DNA of 64,000 nt from Limisphaera sp049537155 (lineage in GTDB: Bacteria; Verrucomicrobiota; Verrucomicrobiia; Limisphaerales; Limisphaeraceae): the NCBI RefSeq assembly GCF_049537155.1, contig NZ_JBMVQZ010000001.1, positions 1 to 64,000 of the forward strand. Reading direction: 5' to 3'. Below, in pieces: positions 61,381 through 64,000 of this stretch (positions are counted from its first letter, which is position 1; the number at the start of each line of letters is the position of its first letter). The position numbers and the translations under genes are program-made. The notes under the pieces were generated by a model, which saw nothing but the letters and a program-made list of their open reading frames with translations, searched no databases and was not told the origin of the DNA.

Positions 61381-64000
61381 AACCGAGTCCTTGGAATGCG
61401 GACCCGCTGGAAGGTTGCGGGGCGGGCGCCGGTGCCGGCCCCCGGCTGGTGCCGGGTTCACGGGTGGGGTGGTCGCGGGCCGGGAACCGCGGCGTGGCGC
61501 TGGTGGTGACGGTGATCCTGATTTCCGTGATCACCTTTCTGGCGGTGGCGTTCCTGGTGTTGACGCAGCGGGAGCGCGGGGCGGTAAGCACGACGGCCCA
61601 GCAGGCGGTGGCCCGGCAGGCGGCCGAGATGGCGTTGCAGCGTGCCCAAGCGGAACTGCTGGCGCCGATCCTGGCCTTTACCAATCTCTCCGCATATGAC
61701 CTGCGGGTGTCCACCAATTACATCAACCCGCTCGGATTCAACCCCGCGCAGCGGACGGGCCCGCTCACGCCGGCGCTGCGCAGCTGGGCGACCAATGTAA
61801 GTTACGTGTATGCCGACGGCCGCCCTCTGAACCAGGACGATTACCGTCAGAACCTGGCGAACCTGTTGTATGCACCGAGGCCGCCGGTGTTCATCACCAA
61901 CGAGGACGGCACGGTGGATTTCCGGTATTACCTGGACCTGAACCGGAACGGCCGGTACGACACCAACGGCTGGCAACCGGTCATCCTGCCTTCGGGCCGG
62001 TATCTGGCCGTGGACGGCGCGGAGACGACCAGCCTGAGCAACGCGGTTTTCCAGTACATGATCGGCGATCCCGAGTGGGTGGGGGTGTTGGAACGGCCCG
62101 ACCTGCCGCACTCGCCCACGAACCGTTTCGTGGCGCGGTACGCCTGGATCGCCGTGCCTGCGGGAAAGACACTGGATCTGAACGCCATTCACAACCAGGC
62201 CAAGATGCTGAATCCGCGCTGGGACGGGTACATCCGGAACATGGGTGTGGCACCGTTCGAGATGAACCTGGCGGCGTTCCTGGCGGATCTGAACACGAAC
62301 CTGTGGAATCTGGGCAATCTCTCCGGGGCGGAACCGCCGTATCCGCCCTCGGTGCCGTATCTGTACAACACGAACCTGACGCAGCCGAGTCGGGGAACGG
62401 CGTTTGACGACGCGGTTGCGCTGCTGTCGTACCGGTACCGGGGCAGTTACAACAATCTGCGCACCGTGGCGCAGTTGTTCGGTCCGGCGGGCGTGCTGGT
62501 GTTCAGCACGAACCGGGTGGACGACATGCTCAACGGGCCGCTGCTGACGGGGTTGTTTCTGCCGCCGGTGGACAACGACGGATTGCGGGTTTCCTTTGGC
62601 TGGCCCGGCGCGGAGAGTCCGCAGGCCTTTTTCGACACGCAGGACCTGTTCGATCCCAACAAGACCCGGGCCGGACCGGCGGGCACGGTATCGTTGAGCG
62701 ACCGGCTGCTGCAGGCCGGGACCAAGACCAACACCTACGACCGCTACACATTCTACCGGCTGCTGGCGCAGTTGGGGACCGATTCGGCCCCGGTGCCGTC
62801 GGACCGCATGCATCTGACCTTCGACAATCTGACGCTTCGGAATCCCACCACGGGGGTGCTCAGTCCCACGAATTTCTATCCCTGGCATCCGCCGGCCTTT
62901 TTCACCAACGCGGCTGATCGGATGTTGCGGGCCTACACGGCCGAATGGCTGCGGAGCAGTCCGGCGGACTATCTGCTGACGTTCGGCACCAACCAGCCGT
63001 TCGGCATCACCAACATTCCGGTGTGGGTGAGCAACCGGTTCGTTTACACGCCGTCGGTGCATCGGTTGCTGCAACTGGCCGCGAATTTGTATGACGCGCA
63101 GAACACGAACCGGTGGCCCACGGTGTTCCGGCCGGTGTTCAGCCGGCAGGGACCGGACGTGTGGATCACCGGTTATGAAATGGTTGCGGGCGATCCCCGC
63201 GCGTATCTGCGGCCGCCGGTGGACATTCAGGAGGTGGGGCAGGGGCCCGACCAGAGGATCAACGTTTACGGTGTGCCATGGGTGGTGGGGGTGAAATCGG
63301 GCCTGCCGAACTTCAACGAATTCGCCATGCAGACCGTTTTCGACGTCACGCGGAAGGTGAAGATCCGCAAGCCCTCGCTGCAGGCCCGGCCGGACCAGTT
63401 CCAGACCAACCAGCTGTACATCATCAGCCTGACGAACGTGCTGGCGGCCGAGTTCTGGAACTCGTACCGTGCCGATTTCACCAATCCGGTGCTGGTGCGG
63501 ATTTCCGGGGACGTGACGATGGTGCTCACCAATGAGTTCGGCCCCATGCAGATCACGCCCGGGTTTTCCCTGACCAACCGGATCCTCTTCAGCGCGTTGA
63601 CGAATCTCACCCGTTGGCCCGGCTACCGGAGTCTGCAGAGCCCGGACCCAGCCTCGTTCGTGGTGCCGATTTACACGAACATCACCTTTGTCCCGCCGGC
63701 CTTCTGGTATCACAACACGCCCAACCTCGACACCAACCTGCTGCGCTTTCCGGAGATGCCCGGGTTCCCGGTGCCGCGATTCGGGCTGGTGGTGCGCGCC
63801 CGGTTGCGGGCGGTCATCCAGGCGGACGGTCCCTCCGGGCCGCTCCTGGACTATGTCCAGCTCGACCGCCTGGAGGAGTTCCGCGACCTGGCGGCCGAGT
63901 TCAGCCGGACGCGCACGGACGATCCGAACGGACTTGCCTGGGGACTGCTCTGGGACACCAACCGCGTGGGCGGCAACACGGTCAACCATGTGACGCGGGG
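61377..64000 (+). CDS. Large pilin-assembly protein, Verru_Chthon cassette A-like (3' end outside window)
   Basis: The reading frame is open from the ATG at 61377 to the window end (874 residues). After a short leader the single membrane helix reads RGVALVVTVILISVITFLAV followed by LVLTQRERGAVSTTAQQAVARQ, which lacks the prepilin Glu +5 but resembles GspK/PilX-type helices. The large beta-rich body that follows matches cassette protein A, often over 1000 residues in this group. It begins with an ATGA overlap with the C-like gene, completing the order D-B-C-A after two GspG-like genes. Confidence 0.8.
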   Translation, partial: MKPSPWNADPLEGCGAGAGAGPRLVPGSRVGWSRAGNRGVALVVTVILISVITFLAVAFLVLTQRERGAVSTTAQQAVARQAAEMALQRAQAELLAPILAFTNLSAYDLRVSTNYINPLGFNPAQRTGPLTPALRSWATNVSYVYADGRPLNQDDYRQNLANLLYAPRPPVFITNEDGTVDFRYYLDLNRNGRYDTNGWQPVILPSGRYLAVDGAETTSLSNAVFQYMIGDPEWVGVLERPDLPHSPTNRFVARYAWIAVPAGKTLDLNAIHNQAKMLNPRWDGYIRNMGVAPFEMNLAAFLADLNTNLWNLGNLSGAEPPYPPSVPYLYNTNLTQPSRGTAFDDAVALLSYRYRGSYNNLRTVAQLFGPAGVLVFSTNRVDDMLNGPLLTGLFLPPVDNDGLRVSFGWPGAESPQAFFDTQDLFDPNKTRAGPAGTVSLSDRLLQAGTKTNTYDRYTFYRLLAQLGTDSAPVPSDRMHLTFDNLTLRNPTTGVLSPTNFYPWHPPAFFTNAADRMLRAYTAEWLRSSPADYLLTFGTNQPFGITNIPVWVSNRFVYTPSVHRLLQLAANLYDAQNTNRWPTVFRPVFSRQGPDVWITGYEMVAGDPRAYLRPPVDIQEVGQGPDQRINVYGVPWVVGVKSGLPNFNEFAMQTVFDVTRKVKIRKPSLQARPDQFQTNQLYIISLTNVLAAEFWNSYRADFTNPVLVRISGDVTMVLTNEFGPMQITPGFSLTNRILFSALTNLTRWPGYRSLQSPDPASFVVPIYTNITFVPPAFWYHNTPNLDTNLLRFPEMPGFPVPRFGLVVRARLRAVIQADGPSGPLLDYVQLDRLEEFRDLAAEFSRTRTDDPNGLAWGLLWDTNRVGGNTVNHVTR

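Overview
The window looks like a chromosome segment from a high-GC member of the Verrucomicrobiota, most likely the Limisphaerales (Limisphaera/Pedosphaera relatives). The grounds are a Verru_Chthon-type pseudopilin cassette at the right end, giant CARDB/Calx-beta and lamin-tail/CotH surface proteins, a PEP-CTERM protein, and many intergenic repeats built on CCACGGAGACACGGAG. I could run no database search, so family names come from motifs read by eye.

Layout. 2-11986 holds the 3' part of a giant modular secreted protein. 12.0-12.75 kb is a three-fold tandem repeat. 12.75-15.9 kb has a TPR lipoprotein and a divergent DUF362 protein. 16.6-31.4 kb is a cell-surface polysaccharide locus, all on the minus strand: a WecA/TagO-type initiating transferase, a sugar epimerase, GT4 and GT2 glycosyltransferases, a Wzy/WaaL-like membrane protein, a pyruvyl-transferase-like protein, a Wzx flippase and a WbpE-like aminotransferase. 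It is riddled with pseudogenes: two glycosyltransferases, a second wzy, two IS5-type remnants and a further transposase remnant.

31.4-38.4 kb is an accessory zone. Short genes (an MNT/HEPN pair, a second nucleotidyltransferase-fold pair, a GxxExxY protein, a GbsR/MarR-like regulator, a truncated IS110 transposase, a PEP-CTERM protein and tRNA-Leu) sit between blocks of the CACGGAG repeat family. 38.4-39.3 kb is a rhomboid protease. 39.6-49.2 kb is a second giant surface protein with about eight lamin-tail domains and one CotH kinase-like domain.

49.2-56.3 kb is housekeeping: an rRNA methyltransferase coupled to a zinc alcohol dehydrogenase, ilvN-ilvC, metF coupled to an HD hydrolase, and a membrane protein. 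56.3-64 kb begins with a sigma70-like promoter and a BrnT/BrnA-type toxin-antitoxin pair. The antitoxin stop codon overlaps the start of the first of five pseudopilin genes, and these run, mostly by ATGA overlaps, into a large Verru_Chthon-A-like gene cut by the window end.

The two most unusual signals are the CACGGAG repeat family with its nuclease and nucleotidyltransferase cargo, and the toxin-antitoxin pair wired to the front of the pseudopilin operon.
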